A stretch of DNA of 64,000 nt from positions 14,879,579 through 14,943,578 of the forward strand of contig OZ234500.1 in the NCBI GenBank assembly GCA_965153455.1, written 5' to 3'. The position numbers and the translations under genes were made by a program. Position 1 is the stretch's first letter. Each line of letters begins with the position of its first letter. The DNA comes from Sphagnum compactum (lineage: Eukaryota; Bryophyta; Sphagnopsida; Sphagnales). Shown piece after piece: positions 1-13,090 of the stretch. The notes beneath the pieces were generated by a model, which saw only the letters and a list, made by a program, of their open reading frames with translations, searched no databases and was not told the origin of the DNA.

Positions 1-1135
1 AGCTGCCACAAGCAAACAAAAAACACATACACATACCCCGCTTCTCAACAGCTGCAAGATTGCTGCTTCAAAAGCTTGCTGGAAGCGGAACAAGAAAACC
101 CACCGTGCACCACCGACACTAACTACAGAATCTACCATCAACAGACATACTAGCAAACTGAAGTTTCTTAGACTCCCATCATCCAGTCCCACCTCCGGCC
201 CCCTCCGGCCCCCTCCGCCACACTTTCTTCTCCCTCTCCCTCTCCCTCTCTCCCTCTCCCTCTCTGTGCCTCTTCTGTCGGTCTGTCTGTCTGTCTCGCA
301 AGTCTAGAGGGAAAGCTCGAGCTCGGGGAATGAGGAGGGATTGTGTTCGGATGATGCCGCACTGACAGACAGACGGACGGACAGGCACAAAGAAGGATCT
401 GTGCAGCAGCAGTTTCTTCTACCTATGCCAGCACCTGCCCGCCTGCCCTTAACTTAGTTTCCGACAGTTTCTTTCTTTTCTTTTTTTCTTTTTTTTTCCC
501 TCCCCTTCTTTAAGCCTTATTTTCTATGGTTTTTATGGTTTTTTAAGCCTTATTTTCCATGGTATTTTTTGGGATATGGTGGCAGCTATTGCTTTGAAGA
601 GTGTTGTAGAACAACTATGAATAAGAGGGTTCTCATTTTTATTTTTATTTTTATTTTGTCATATTCAACGAGTCCATATTTTTATCATTAGAGATGATTT
701 TTTTTTAGTATACGATCTTTTATTTTATTTGTGTTTTACTGGTGTCTTTATTGTTACTAGTGTGACCCAGGTGCCTTGCCACCCATGAACACGCACCACC
801 CCGGTTTTCCCATTTTTGAGGCCATCCAATGAATGAAATTTACCTCACTTTTACAACCATTTCATGCAACATCCATCCATAGTGGTGTGTTTGTGGGTTC
901 ATTAGACAACGGTTTTTTTTTTCTTTTTTTTTCTTTTTTTGGGGTGAATTTTTCTGCCACTTTGTGACAAAAAATTAGGTATGACTCATACAAATGATTT
1001 TTGTGAAAAAAAAAGTGACAAAGTGACCACATTTTCAGGGCCAAAAAAAGAAGAAGAAATCGCCATATTTTCAGAATAGGTTCCAATAGGTCCCCAAAAC
1101 AAAAATATTCGACGATAAGTGAATTAAGATATTAG
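1..1135. other. Low-complexity DNA without a recognised gene
   Basis: No convincing coding signal is visible on either strand. The stretch holds a CT-rich microsatellite (described separately), long T runs around 470-500 and 905-940, and a roughly 32-bp duplicated segment at about 513-568, where TAAGCCTTATTTTC occurs twice. Short open frames here run through low-complexity sequence and have the composition expected of translated simple repeats. Confidence 0.6.
181..400. repeat. CT-rich microsatellite passing into GTCT / ACAGACGG short tandem repeats
   Basis: Positions 222-266 are a CTCCCT-type tract, 279-297 a GTCT tract, and 364-386 a run of ACAGACGG-like words on the opposite strand sense. 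The two tracts are roughly complementary in composition (GTCTGTCTG against CAGACAGAC), so the segment could fold back on itself. No coding role is seen. The same GACAGACGG word recurs in the minisatellite at 1.14-1.35 kb. Confidence 0.75.
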
Positions 1136-1345
1136 TTGGGATCTGGGTTTCAGGACCTCGATAGACGGACAGTTGAGATCTGGCCGACAGACGGACAGAC
1201 GGAGATCTGGGTTTCAAGACCTCGACAGACGAACAGACGGGATCTAGGTTTCAGGACTTCGACAGAAGGACAGACGGGATCGGGGTTTCAGGACCTCGAC
1301 AGACGCACGCACAGACTAACGCACTTTCAGGACCTCGACGGACAG
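1136..1345. repeat. 37-bp minisatellite
   Basis: A unit beginning GATCTGGGTTTCAGGACCTC and ending in GACAGACGG words starts at 1140, 1204, 1241 and 1278, with a partial copy near 1321. The spacing between the clear units is exactly 37 bp, and the first interval of 64 bp looks like a unit plus a partial. An open frame runs across the block on the plus strand, but 37 is not a multiple of three, so successive units are read in different frames. It is better explained as a translated repeat than as a gene. Confidence 0.85.
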
Positions 1346-1449
1346 ACAAGGCACTTTATATATAAGATGTTTTTTAGTGGCTTGTGTTTTCATGTTTTTA
1401 TTTGTCTTGTACTTCTTGCGGATGGGCTCCCATCCCATAAGTTTTTGTA

Positions 1450-1800
1450 TATAAGATTTTTATTTTTATTTTTATGGGTTTTTGTGTAGGGTGAGGAACA
1501 ACTTTTTAGGGGTGAGTGGGTGGGGGCTTTTTCATGACATTTTTTGGGGTTTTTAAAGGTGAAAAATAAGTTAGTAGGGGTAAGTGGGTGGGTGGGTTCT
1601 TTTTATTGTTTTTTTTAAGGATGTTATGGTGTTGTATAGTATTCAATGATGGGGGGGGGGGCGTGGGGTTTAATGGCTTTTTCTTTTTATGGTCCTTTGT
1701 GGAATTCTTGTAGGGTGAGAAAATTGAAGGGAAATAGGCTTTTCTATGCCATTTTTATGGTTTTTGTATAAGGTAAGAAAATTAAGAGGAAATGGTTTAA
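1450..1800. repeat. Degenerate tandem repeat, T/G-rich
   Basis: A motif TTTTTATGG followed by TTTTTGT, GTAGGGTGAG and an A-rich tail recurs at about 1468, 1686 and 1753, with partial matches between (GGGTGAGTGGGTGG near 1513, GGTAAGTGGGTGGG near 1580). Copies are diverged and spacing is irregular. An eleven-base G run lies at about 1650. No gene is visible. Confidence 0.5.
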
Positions 1801-4800
1801 ATTTGTGAAACTCCTTACATAAGGGGCCTATAGCCTATGATGGGTCTAGATTTCTAAGAAATAGTTGTAAAATAAATGCCTTTTAGCACAAAGGTAGATT
1901 AAAGGAATTAAAATGTAGCACATCGGAAGGGGTGAAATTTATATGTTTTTGAGCAAAGACCATCCATGCACCTCAAGCTCATCTATGAAATGTCAAAATT
2001 TGAAAGCATTAATATCAAATGACGTATTTTTAGATTTGTTGAGTGATATTAAGATTTAAAAAAATTATCAATTTTTTGTTTTACAATGGAAATACAAACC
2101 CAAAACTTTTGAGAATGTGTTTGAATCTTAAAACATTTCTCCCAACTTCCTCATTCCCTTTCTCATTCCCTTTAGCCTTACTCGCAAGTCAAAATTTTAA
2201 ATCATAATACCAATTTTGTTGAAACTAATAACAAAACAAAAAACCAAGATAAAAACATTACACAAAAGGAAAAAAACAAGGCATCACAAAACCTTCCAAA
2301 AGTTCGATCGAGGGCAGGGCCCAACAAAGGACCAAACTAATTTTGTCACCTGAATTGATGTTCAAAGAAGTTTCACCCCTTCTTTGGACTTCCCTTACTT
2401 GTGCCTTAAATAGCGATTAATATTCTTCATTATATCAAGGCTCTAATTTTCTAAACACATTTCATCCTAATTTGAATGTATCCTTTCAATGAGAGAAATT
2501 GCGTACCATTTCATGAACTTGATATTAATTTAGAAAATTTGCAAAGTTTTTAATTTGGATATGACACATTGATTTCACAAACAACTTTTATTATACCATA
2601 GGTCTGTTACACACAAAGTCCTATTACATGATGTAACATTAATCAACAAGCAATATGAAAATGGAAAATGAACCCAAAATTCATTTTAGAGTTGCTCAAT
2701 TATTATATTCTTATAATAATTATCAGTTTTGATTCAATTTTTCATAAAAACATAGAACCATTGAAGTTGATTTTTTTAATTTTTCAAATAATTAAAACAT
2801 GTTAGATTTGGGTCCATTGGTTTTTTGAATTATCAATTTTTTATTTTCTCGACTTTTATCTTGATAAGACCTGTCTATTGAGTTTTAATCCAATTCCAAG
2901 TTTTAGGGTGTTAAGATGGCTAGAGCAATGAGGTCGATGTATTTGAGATTCAAAGGTTGTCAAAATGCATAAGAATCTATTAAAAATACAAATTTGTTGA
3001 AAGACTTATTTTGAATGGCAATCCAATTGTTCAATGGTTCCAATGCTCAAATTATACACCAAGAAAAAAACATAAATGATGAACACCCTCACCTCAAATG
3101 AATTAGGTCTACTTTCTCCTCTTGTTTCCATGTTTTTTTTTCCTTTTTCTTTTTTTTTGGCTGATTCTCCATTTCCTTTGCACAAAATTGACCTTTTATA
3201 GTCTGCCAAAGTTCTTCCCTCTCATCCCTCTTCCCCACCTCCACCTATGCCACCACAACCACCGTCCTTCCTTCCACTTCCATCCTTCAGGACCAAAAGC
3301 AGCAGCATGAAGCTTGTTGGTTCACTTGCTCTCTCGCACTACTGCTGCAATTCCTCACAACACAAAATTAAGGTTTGGTGTTCATCCTAGTGCAACAAGC
3401 TTCAGTTACCTACTTGCATGGTTATTGTGAAGCTTGGTGTTGGGCAGGTATTTGATTTTTGTTGATAACCTCCGATTTTCTAATGTTGTAAAAATCAAAG
3501 AACTTGGAGTACTTTTTTTTGTGTTTTATTTGAGGCGATCGGCCATTTTTTTGGGGCGTTTTTGAGCTTTCAAATTTGGGTTGGTGAAATTAGATTTTCT
3601 TTCGAGTTTTGGGTTGCTTTTTCCTTTTGGTTGCTTGACTAGATTTTATTTTGCTTTATTTTATTCATATATATATTTCTAGATTTATAGTTTGGGTTAG
3701 TTTGTTTTTTTTTAGGGGAGTTATTTTTTGGTTTCATGCATTAGCAGAGCTTTTGAATGCATCAGTGTAGCATCATAAAATGTTAGCAGATCTATGAGGA
3801 GTGTTAGTGGAGCATTTAAAAATGTCAACATACGGGGGATGTTATTTTATGAGTAGGTGAGCATGATCGGTGAATTTTGAGCATGAGCTGCGAGTCGAGT
3901 TTCATGAATAGGAAGGAATATTCTCAATAAATTTTATCCATGTCAAATAATATATTTTCTAACATATTCTAATGACTTCTTAAAATATTCCTTGTCACAA
4001 TTGAATTTTTTCCATGTCATCAACATGTTCATGTGGCCACGCCATGTGGCGTTCAAGGGTTCTAAATTGCTGGAATTGATAGGGTTGCAATGTTTAGAAA
4101 CTTCCATATTTTACAGTAAATTAAAAACAAAACATCTTGAATAAGGGGTCCATGTTTGCTTTCTAATGGGGATTTATGAGAATATTTGCAAACAAATTTT
4201 GTGGTTGTCGAAACAATCTAATTGTTCTAAACCTATGAAATTGTTATGCCATATGTAAACATTTTAAGGTCCAACCCCAGGCAAGCAGTCCAATACACAT
4301 CAAATAAATTTCATGATAGCAATAAATACACAAATATATTAAACATCTACAAATATGTCACTAGATGCATATGTTTGCAAATGTGCATTATTTTGGGCAA
4401 CCAATGTAATTTATTATGTGAACTTGAAATAAACAATCAAAGTATCCCAGTTTAAAATACATACAATTCCAATAGGTTACCATATTTATACCACAACAAT
4501 ATTGTCGAACACCACTAGATTTGAACTTGTATCATTCTATAAATAGAAGAAAGTTAAAAAATGTAGATACAAAGTATTAAGCAAAGGTAGGATACTAGGC
4601 ATTTGTTAATCACTTGTAAGATTACAAGATATATGGGATGGTGATCAAAATGTTTATACTGGATTTTTTGAACAACTTGCGATGACCACCTAGAGACAAT
4701 CCATGGCCATCACACTTGACAAACCAAAGTTTCAAGATGGTTTCACTAGCAATGTGACTACCTATTTGGGGGAAAAACAATTAAAAATCCTACAATAGAA

Positions 4801-5787
4801 ATGGCCAAGGAATAATTTTGACATATAGGACAATGCATACGAGTTACATCCACTCGTTTACAGTAGGGAGATGGATTAGTTGACACCATTGAACAATATA
4901 GTCGACAATGAAAAGGAGGAGCCAAGATCCCCAACATATCTAAAAGAAGGAATGATGGAAACGGATGACGAAGAGGAAACCATTCTTACCACCAAAAAAT
5001 GCGCAAGAGATGAAATGATGAACATCGATGAAAAATAACAAACCACACCACGGGGTACAGCAAGGTCAAAAATAGGTTCCAATGACATGAACATGACACC
5101 GCTGAAAATTGGTTTTGTGCATTACATTCAAAGCAAAGCGTAACAACACTATTAAAATTCACAGCAAATGGAATTGATAAACCAAGTAGACAATAAAGTC
5201 GATATGAGAATCAGTGAACAATTTTAAGTGACATAGAATTGGAAGATCAAACTTGAATGTTCAATTGATTAAAGTTTAATCAAGGACTATGAACATTTAA
5301 AACTAAAAACGTTTTGTATATTGTTTGTATGCATTAGTATGTTGTGTGATCATTGTCAACATGTTCAAATGTTGAATTTGGGTGTAAGTTGAATTTGGAT
5401 CCAAGAAATGGAAAATTGAGTTTATCAAAAAATTGTGCAGAGGTTTAATACATGAGTAAAAACACAAAGGCAAAAAACAATAAGCAGTTGTACACTTTAA
5501 AAAGTTGAAAGCAACAAACCATGAAAGTGAAAGAAATGAAACCTAGGAAATAAGCAACATAACCACCCATTCATATTAGAATACCCTTGAATATCCACCT
5601 ATCCATACTAAAACATCAATCCACCATAGGGTAGATTGACAAAATGAAATAAGACCTCTACAACTATTAGAATTAGTATCCTTGAGTTCAACTGATTCTG
5701 TCTTGTTGAATGGCCATGGCAATCATGGCATTAATATGGAACATGATGGAGATGTCATAGCTGAAAAATTTCAAGAACATCATTGGA
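1800..5787. other. AT-rich intergenic DNA, nothing recognised
   Basis: I looked for transposon motifs, long frames and repeat ends and saw none I can name. The stretch 4870-5100 on the plus strand reads for about 50 codons as acidic, Glu/Asp-rich sequence (including DDEEETI), but it has no recognisable domain and ends in stops. CT-rich sequence at 3200-3300 resembles a plant 5' leader in composition only. This is most probably decayed transposon DNA. Confidence 0.5.
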
Positions 5788-7010
5788 ATGGGGAAACCTT
5801 TACAATAATATATCATTTGTAGTTTGGGAGAATATACATCATAATCACCTAATGTAAAAGATTATGACATGCCACCCAATCTTCTATGTTTTCAAATGTG
5901 AACAAAAATGACATCATCATGGACCACATATGTTACTGATCTTCAATGTGCTTGTTATACAACTAGCTTACACTTTCCATGATGGATTGTTTTGATGTAG
6001 CCAAAATCATGACAATATGACCAAGGAAAATTTAACCATTTAGGAACAAACCATAAAGGAAGTAAATGTCATAAATCATATTTTTATTATTTTGGCTGAA
6101 TACATGAATCAAAACAAGAAAATATTTGAATTATGGATGAAATGTGTTTTTTTTTGGCCAAATTTGACACACAAAATTAAAATGCATACATTCAAATGTA
6201 CAAAAAGTCTTGAATACACTTGGCATTTCAATTCCATGTACATGCAAAAGAGGTAGATTTTTGTTCCAAGAATGGAAAGTTTAAAATGATTTATGTTCGA
6301 TAATGCATCATCATTTCATTACTAATTATAGCAAATGTGTGGTTTTCATGAACGATGGACCTATCTATTATTTCCCTTGATGCAATTGATGGACAAATGA
6401 TAATCCACAATGATGAACATAGTCATATCTTTTACTATAACTTGCTCAAATTAAAGAAAAGTTATGGCAAAAGTGAGAAGATGGGAGAATAACAATGTGT
6501 GAGCACAAGGGATTATTTTCCCAACCAATGGGAGGCGAAAAAAAAAGGATGTTAAGATACATTTAATCCATTGAATATGTTACAAAGGTGAGATGTTGAG
6601 GCCTTTGTCTAAACAAACAATATGAAGGAAAAGACTAAATACACCGAACGCGAATAGAATAATATAACATTATATTAAGGCTCTCCACCCAACCATAGGA
6701 CCACATAAAAGGTTCAGGCACCTAGTGATCCACCCCCAAATTCAAAAAACATGATGATCTACCTCATTCCACAACCTCGTCATTAAGCAAAACTCTAACA
6801 ATAGGATCATATTTGACATGGTTTTCAATGTTAGGTGGTGACAACATGCAAACCATGATCTGAACTTCAACTTCAACATACAAGAGCAACAAAAAATCCT
6901 AGAAGGGTTAAGTTGGAAATCTTCCATCGAGAATAAAAAAAGACTCCTAGGAGTAGGCAATGAAAGTCTTATGTAAGAATACAAGAAGAAAAAATTAGAA
7001 AACCAAGAAA
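5788..7010. repeat. Dispersed repeat, copy 1 (paired with 23,325-25,465)
   Basis: From the segment ATATATCATTTGTAGTTTGG onward this region can be aligned by eye, with many substitutions, to 23,330-25,465. Shared landmarks include GACATCATCATGGACCACAT at about 5910, GAGCACAAGGGATTATTTTC at about 6501, CTCTCCACCCAACCATAGGA near 6680 and GTGACAACATGCAAACCATG near 6838. Copy 1 lacks the MITE and the roughly 310-bp extra block present in copy 2, so it approximates the empty site for both. A minus-strand stretch around 6320-6400 reads REIIDRSIVHENHTF and is shared in protein sense with copy 2, suggesting an ancestral coding segment I cannot identify. Confidence 0.8.
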
Positions 7011-8620
7011 GAAGAATCTGAAAAAATAGAAATGAAAGACAAAACGAAAGGTGGATCTATTCACAATCCAAATTCTGCTTGGAACACTTTGGTGGTGGAG
7101 AGTCTTCACCATCGAGGGGCACAACATGGCATTTGCCCCGAAGGATGGGAACTCGAACAAGTGGCACCAACACTTCTTCGAACACCTCCATGTCCAATTT
7201 CAAAGTTAAAATGTGATAGTGGAGGATCTATCAAGATTTGATGTTGTTCCCAGCATGGGCAATGTCAATTAAAAATGAAACTGGGGATGATTCCATTGAA
7301 AAGACCAACAATGGAAATATGAGGGAACAAACATGTAGAGGTAAACAAGTTCGCTATAAAGGATCTCGATTGAAAACAAACTTCAATCAGGGTTTGAAGA
7401 GTCATAGGATGCACCTCCCTAGCCATTCAAAATGCCCTTCCATTGTTAGATTTAATCATGGAAGATGCATTTGTCCAACTATAGAAAATGTCCTCATCTT
7501 GAACATTGACCCCCTTCTACAAGAACTCTTTAGACAAAGGATAAAAGAAAAATGGCTTCAAATGGAGAGACGACTCAATAGGATTTCTCACTACAATAGT
7601 AACCCAACTCAATAAGGTTTGTCATAGTCCACATGAAATATTTATGAAATTTGAGAAAATGGTGGATGCTAGAATAGGGAAAATAAGAGAATGGGAAAAG
7701 AATCGGATCCATACCTTCATGGAAGGGTCTTTTGAGTTAGTAAGTGGGAAAAATTTAACAACCGCCCACTTCATGTGAATTTGGAAGTTATAGCTTTCCA
7801 TATATGACTTGATTTCCTTGAGAACACATAGATCATCAAGGTGGAAAGCAATATCACCCCATCACTTGCCAAAAACTTTTTTATAAAATCAAAGATGGTG
7901 ACAATATGGTTGTCCATTCATTTGTTCCAAACAAGAATCTCTATGGTGAAGGTTGAAACAAATGGCATAGGAACATTCCCTAGAACATCACCAAGGACAA
8001 GGCCAACCTTGCCATCTGGGTTTGCGTATAGAGGGTGAAGTAGGATGAAATTAGAAAATTCAAAATTGAGTACAAGGCAAGAAGGAAGTTTGGGAAAATT
8101 TGCAAATGTATTGAAGAGGGAAAATCTTGTGATTGAAGTTTGAGATCCTCTTGAATTCTTGAGGCCATTTCCCAATGTCAATCCTCTATGAGGCGATATT
8201 TGGCTAGGAAAAAGGAAGAGTAATGCACTACCATCCATGAAGCCTACTGGACATAAATGCACTAGGAATAGGGCGAAGGGGGGTGAAATGGGTAGGAGGA
8301 GATACCACGACCCTAAGAGAAGCCCTAGAAGGAGTGACTTCCTCAATAACACCAAAGCCACTAAAGGGAGGAGTACTCCCATGCAAAGGAACCTTGACAT
8401 AAGCCTCCTTGGTACATCCTTTGTGTCATCAATCTCTCTAACTTGCTCCTTTCCCTTTCTCTTACCCTTCTTCTTGAATGATTCAATCCGAGCAATTGCA
8501 AAGGCATGCAAGATAGATTGGCACCCATGGTTAATTCTTTCATGAAGTGCAATTTTACTTGCCCATTTCCATGTGGATAATAAGTGGTAAAACTAACATC
8601 TTTCAATAGAAAATGATAAG
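7011..8620 (-). other. Unassigned region with a 197-codon minus-strand open frame
   Basis: The longest open frame is minus strand 8511 to 7918. It begins with a basic stretch (KKKGKRKGKEQ) and contains a long run of hydrophobic residues. I recognise no domain, and overlapping plus-strand frames at 7238-7615 and 8237-8545 are equally unconvincing. Continuing the minus-strand reading past the stop near 7917 gives more protein-like sequence (for example KKVFGK then WGDIAFHLDD) interrupted by stops, so an old coding element, perhaps a LINE-type protein, is possible but not supported. Confidence 0.25.
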
Positions 8621-9290
8621 TCAAATGTTAAACTTAGCATCATAAATAAAATGAACTCCCTAGGTAAAATCATAGTCAAAGGAGCCACCTAAGTGAGTGA
8701 ACATTCCTTAAAACTGCATTTTTGCATGTTTGAAATATCACAAGGGTAACATAATAGTTTGGATTATTATTTTTTGGGAATATTTTCCATTAATTTCAAA
8801 GTTTACATGTTCAAAGCTTGACACAACTCAAAAATGTTTTTTGCATGTTCAAAGCACTCAAACATTGAAAGTGGACAATCGTTGTTTTTTGAATAAACAT
8901 TCTTTTTTCTACCAAATGTGCACCATTCCTTTTGAAAATTGGAAAAGATTTTAACATTAAAAATTAGAAGGGCAAAAGGACTTGAACTAATAAATATTGT
9001 ATTTATAACCCATTTGAACACATTTGGTTCAAAAATACTTCTGACCTTAAAAATTATGGATTTTGAAAATGTGGTTTTAACAAAAGTTATTCATATGTAT
9101 GTGATGGAAGGGATGAATGCATAATATACATGATATAAAATCAATTTGTAGTCAAAATTTATTTATATTTAAAATGCAATGTTAAATGGGTATTCGAAAT
9201 TCGAAATTATATATTATAAACCAACACAAAAATGACATTTGTCATGTGCAGTCTTTGGAAAAAAACTTTTACCTTAACACCCTTAACTCT
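8621..9290. other. AT-rich DNA, nothing recognised
   Basis: No transposon motif, structural RNA or convincing frame was seen. It directly borders the gypsy remnant and may include decayed flanking parts of that element, but no long terminal repeat could be matched. Confidence 0.5.
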
Positions 9291-10215
9291 TTTAACCATC
9301 ATTTCACCCCCCTAATATGTTATTAAAATCAATGGACAATTGAATGTAATCAAAATGAATTTATACAAAAATTTAATTGTCACAACTGCAATAGTTGTTT
9401 AAGGTGTTTTCGCTTCAACCCATTTTGTAGTGTAATTTGTGGACGTTACTCAAATGTATTTGATGCTTATAAATTTCCATGTTGATTTGATTAATCTGAC
9501 AAAGTCTAACCCCCATTTCATGAATGGTTATTCTGGGAGAATAATCACTAGCTTTGCCAAACTATGTGTTGTTAATGCACTGACTTTTTAACATGCATCA
9601 CATGATTTGTAGTATTTTATGGCATCCAATGAACAACATGGGCCACCAATAACCAACATTTAAAATCTTTTTAGCATTAATATCTACTACAAAATGTCCA
9701 CCCACAAATCCCTCATGAAGCTCTTGCATTGTTTTTTGAGCTTCAATTATGGTCACATAATGTTGAAATACGTTGTCCTGACCCATCCACAAGACTGTAA
9801 ATTTCATCCTATATCGTAAAACGTTTTGCTATTTCTACTAGCCTTTGTTTTTAAATAGTGGTTAAGATTCCAAACATATGTCTTGTTTATAGACCTCCGC
9901 TAATCAAACCCGTTGTAACTGAAACAAAACTACATATGTGGTTTGATAAGGTACACATGTTAGTTCTGTAATATTTGGTAGCTTAAATATTGCATTTACC
10001 ACTACGTGTACATCCCAACTTGTATATTATTATGAATTTGTATTCCAAAAATAAAATTAACCATCTAGTAATACGACTTGAAACTTGCGGTTTGTTCATT
10101 AAATAGATCAAAGCCATATGATCAACATAGGACACAAAATTATTACCCAATAGGTTATATCTAAATTTATGAAATGCAAACACCATTATTCATGCTTATG
10201 GTACTATAATTTCTC
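9290..10215 (-). pseudogene. Ty3/gypsy pol remnant: RNase H end and integrase start
   Basis: Read on the minus strand, 10,186-9,983 matches the end of a gypsy RNase H domain (FHKFRYNLLGNNF, then YVDHMALIYLMNKPQVSSR, then a YKxG-like end). Positions 9,807-9,598 then match the integrase zinc-binding H2C2 region (LHEGFVGGHF, YWWPMLF, then a Cys-bearing tail). Further on, about 9,515-9,300, KWGLDFV and TKWVEAKT mark the start of the integrase core, with frameshifts. Order and spacing are those of Ty3/gypsy pol. Reverse transcriptase, gag and LTRs are missing, so this is a truncated fragment. It differs in sequence from the chromovirus at 55.7-63.1 kb and belongs to another gypsy family. The family call is secure. 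The edges are approximate. Confidence 0.88.
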
Positions 10216-11379
10216 TTTGGTCTATAAGGAATCTAAAAACGTAGAGGATAAGCTGATCACGTGCACGTTTTTGTGTCAAATTTTGTCTTAGTATAACATT
10301 TATGACTAATAATGATGCATGCAATTATATATCCCAATTAGGATATATAAGAAGATGTGTTTCTATATACTTATGCGTTATCAATTCCCAAACTAGTTGA
10401 CATTTTGGGGTCCATAAAAATTGTTTGATCTTCCTCATGAGTTTAATAATTGGGGCCATTATGAATGTAATTTTTTTGATGAAACATCTATTGAATTGAG
10501 CCATTTCGTTGAATACCTAAAATTGTTTTGGATTTGTGGGTACATGCATTTGAAATATGGTTTGGATTTTTTTTTAAAATCTAGTAATTTATCCTCCTTA
10601 AATAATATAAACCAATGTTGGGCGGGTATTACAATTTTATGATACTTGTTAATTATAGTTTTCACAAAATGATTAACAACAAGCTTTGGTTTTCATCTTT
10701 AAAAAAAATGTCAAACAAGGTTATCAATAAATTTTTTTAAAAAAACCAATTCATAATGTCGATTATCAAAAATTTGAGAACAATTGAATTTTTTATGTCG
10801 GTTATCACAAACCAGGTTTTAAGGATTTTTTAATTTAAATTTAAACACTTTTAAATTATTTATTTTATTTTATTTTCTAAATATTGAAAATAAACAAGCA
10901 ATGTTACATTTATTTTTTAACAAACAATTTATTTGTTGCATTTTTACACTTCAACAACTTCATCCTTTCAAACTCACCTTCACATTCTTCTAACTCCTCT
11001 TCTAAATCTAATATCCCTTTCAAGGAATTCTACTAAATTAAATGGAGATTTACATCTTATTCTAGGATCATTAGACCAATTTTTGTTAACAAATAGCAAC
11101 TTCTCTAAATTTTTAATTTGCAAATGACATCTTCTAAGGTTGGTAAGAACTTTAGCCAAGGAAAAGTCTTATGTTCTATTTCAATTTGTCCACAACACCC
11201 AAAAATCTACCAAGGTAAAAATCTAATTGTATGAAACATTGCTTTATGTTTTTGCCACCATTGAAGAGGACATTTAATGTCCTTGACATCCAATTGATAT
11301 CTCTTGAAAATAACAACTATCTTTCGACAAGTTGATCTATTAGTTCAATTGTGCTTGTAATCTATTCAAAAATATCCAA
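10216..11379. other. AT-rich DNA next to the hAT remnant
   Basis: No gene was recognised. Around 10,700-10,820 the words TTATCA, TTGAGAACAATT and ATGTCGGTTATCACAAACC resemble, loosely, the end region of the non-autonomous hAT element at 18,413 (TTGTCGG then TTATCACAACC). This could be the decayed end of the hAT transposon whose coding remnant starts at about 11.4 kb, but no terminal repeat or target duplication could be confirmed. Confidence 0.35.
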
Positions 11380-13090
11380 ATTACAATCTTGATAAAAATA
11401 AATCTTGGTTAACAAATTTTTTATTGAACCTTACAAAAGGATGCAAATGTTCATGACATTTTACGAACATAGGATATAAGGATTTTCTATCATATTCTTC
11501 AACAAGAACAACACCTTGTTCCTTTCCAACAAATGAGGATACTATATAAAGGCTCTTAAATCTAGGGTCTAGCATCAAAGAAACCATATTACATGGGCTA
11601 TTCTATCATCATAAATCCTTTAAAATGAAAGAAAAAAATCTAGCACATTGATTACTTCCCTTGTAATGTTAGAGGCTAACAAGATAACTCATCAATAATA
11701 ATTAAATCATCATCCATAAGACTTCCAAATGAAGCAACAACTTGATTTTCCTCCTTCAATTTCAAACTCATGGAAATGGCAGAGTGTATTTAAACATCAC
11801 TAATAAGCCAATGACCATAGAATTGGTTAAAAACACAAGATAAAAAAATTGGAGGAAAACAACCCATAATAATTTGAAAAAATTGCCAAGTCAAAGGTGG
11901 AGGCATTCAACCAATGATTCACAATAGTTTATCTGCTATACTAGAATACAATGGCAGAACAAAATTGCAATGCCTCCTAAAAAATAATTATCTTGCTAGC
12001 AAACCTACAAAACAACCTATAATAAAATGTTTAGTTATCCTATCAAATTTAGAAGCTCAAAATTGTAAATAGTTCACATAATATTGACAATCAAAAGTCT
12101 ACCCGATTTTCACTTGAGTATTCAATATTATGGGCTGAATTCTAGTTTCCACATGAACCTTGTTCCATTTATGTCTACCTTTTCCAAACTTCTTGGGCAA
12201 AGTGATGCACTTTTGTAAATTTACTTGTGTAGATTAAATAGAAACATATTTAAATTTTTTATAAAGCCTTTCTTCTACTATTCCATATTGACATGCCTTT
12301 GAAAAAACATGCCCAAAACAAGTACCTTGCAAACTCTCTTCTAACCCAAAAGATTCACAACTAACAACACATTTGAATTTAACAATCATTACATTGAAAT
12401 TAGAACCTTCATCCTTGACATAAGCAATTTTTTTTCCATAAACCATACTTGTCGAACAATTATGTTAGATTTCTAGCCAAGGCCTGACATGTGGTTTCTT
12501 TGTTTCAACCAAGCCAATAGTCACGTGCTTTGGTTGCCAATCATTGCCCAAAAAAATAGTAACTAATGTAAATACATCGTACGCTCCTTTGGACATCCAC
12601 ATGTGAAAGCTCGCTATTGCAAAATGGCATTCTATTAAAGTAAGAAGAACATACATTTGACCTATTTTCTCCACTAACCCTGGCAATATTTATTGTGAAA
12701 ATTGTACTCTAGAAAGGAAGTTTAATTTTGGACATAAATGTAGAATCACGTTTTAGCTAAACATTTCCATAAACTAAAATGGTAAATGTTTCTTAACAAT
12801 TAACAAACCAAATTCTTTATGTGGCACATCCTCCTTTTGAAGGAATCTTTCACAAATTTTTTTAAAGATTGACCCACGAAACAAATTTGTTCTTTTCTTT
12901 CTTCTTTATCTTTCAACAAATTGTTCATTTCTTCAATTTTTTTGCAATAAGTATGTGATTTGCATCCACATGTTTTTAAAAAGATGTTATTCCATAAGTC
13001 TTGTAATAAGAAATCAATCCTTTCCTCGCTTGAGTTATCGGATTTATCCCACATATAGGATTTTGATAATAAAGAATACAACGCAACATT
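11380..13090 (-). pseudogene. hAT-superfamily transposase remnant
   Basis: hAT transposases cut and paste DNA using an RNase H-fold DDE core. Reading the minus strand from 13,081 down, a Lys/Glu-rich N-terminal part is followed at about 12,686-12,465 by a core segment (SFHMWMSKGAYDVF, NDWQPKHVTIGL). At 12,446-12,234 comes IAYVKDEGSNFN with SLQGTCFGHVFSKACQYG, and at 11,587-11,381 the C-terminal part MLDPRFKSLYIVSSF with VEEYDRKSLYP. The order is canonical, but the frame is broken by many stops. The residue usually an Asp in the SFDLWMSKG core motif is His here, so the catalytic site also looks lost. The transposon ends were not found. The short hAT element at 18.4 kb could be a relative, but this is not shown. 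Confidence 0.88.

Noticed and set aside
1136-1489. A 117-codon plus-strand open frame
   Set aside because: It is the translation of the 37-bp minisatellite followed by T-rich sequence. The unit is not a multiple of three and the product is a repeat artefact.
1640-1665. Long G runs here and near 20,730, and the C run near 19,087, as functional G-quadruplexes
   Set aside because: Single homopolymers are prone to assembly error and show no structured repetition. Only the array near 21.1 kb has repeated units.
7918-8511. A 197-codon minus-strand open frame as a membrane protein gene
   Set aside because: No start context, domain or conserved neighbour, and the hydrophobic run has no clear membrane-protein topology. 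It is kept only as a note in an unassigned region.
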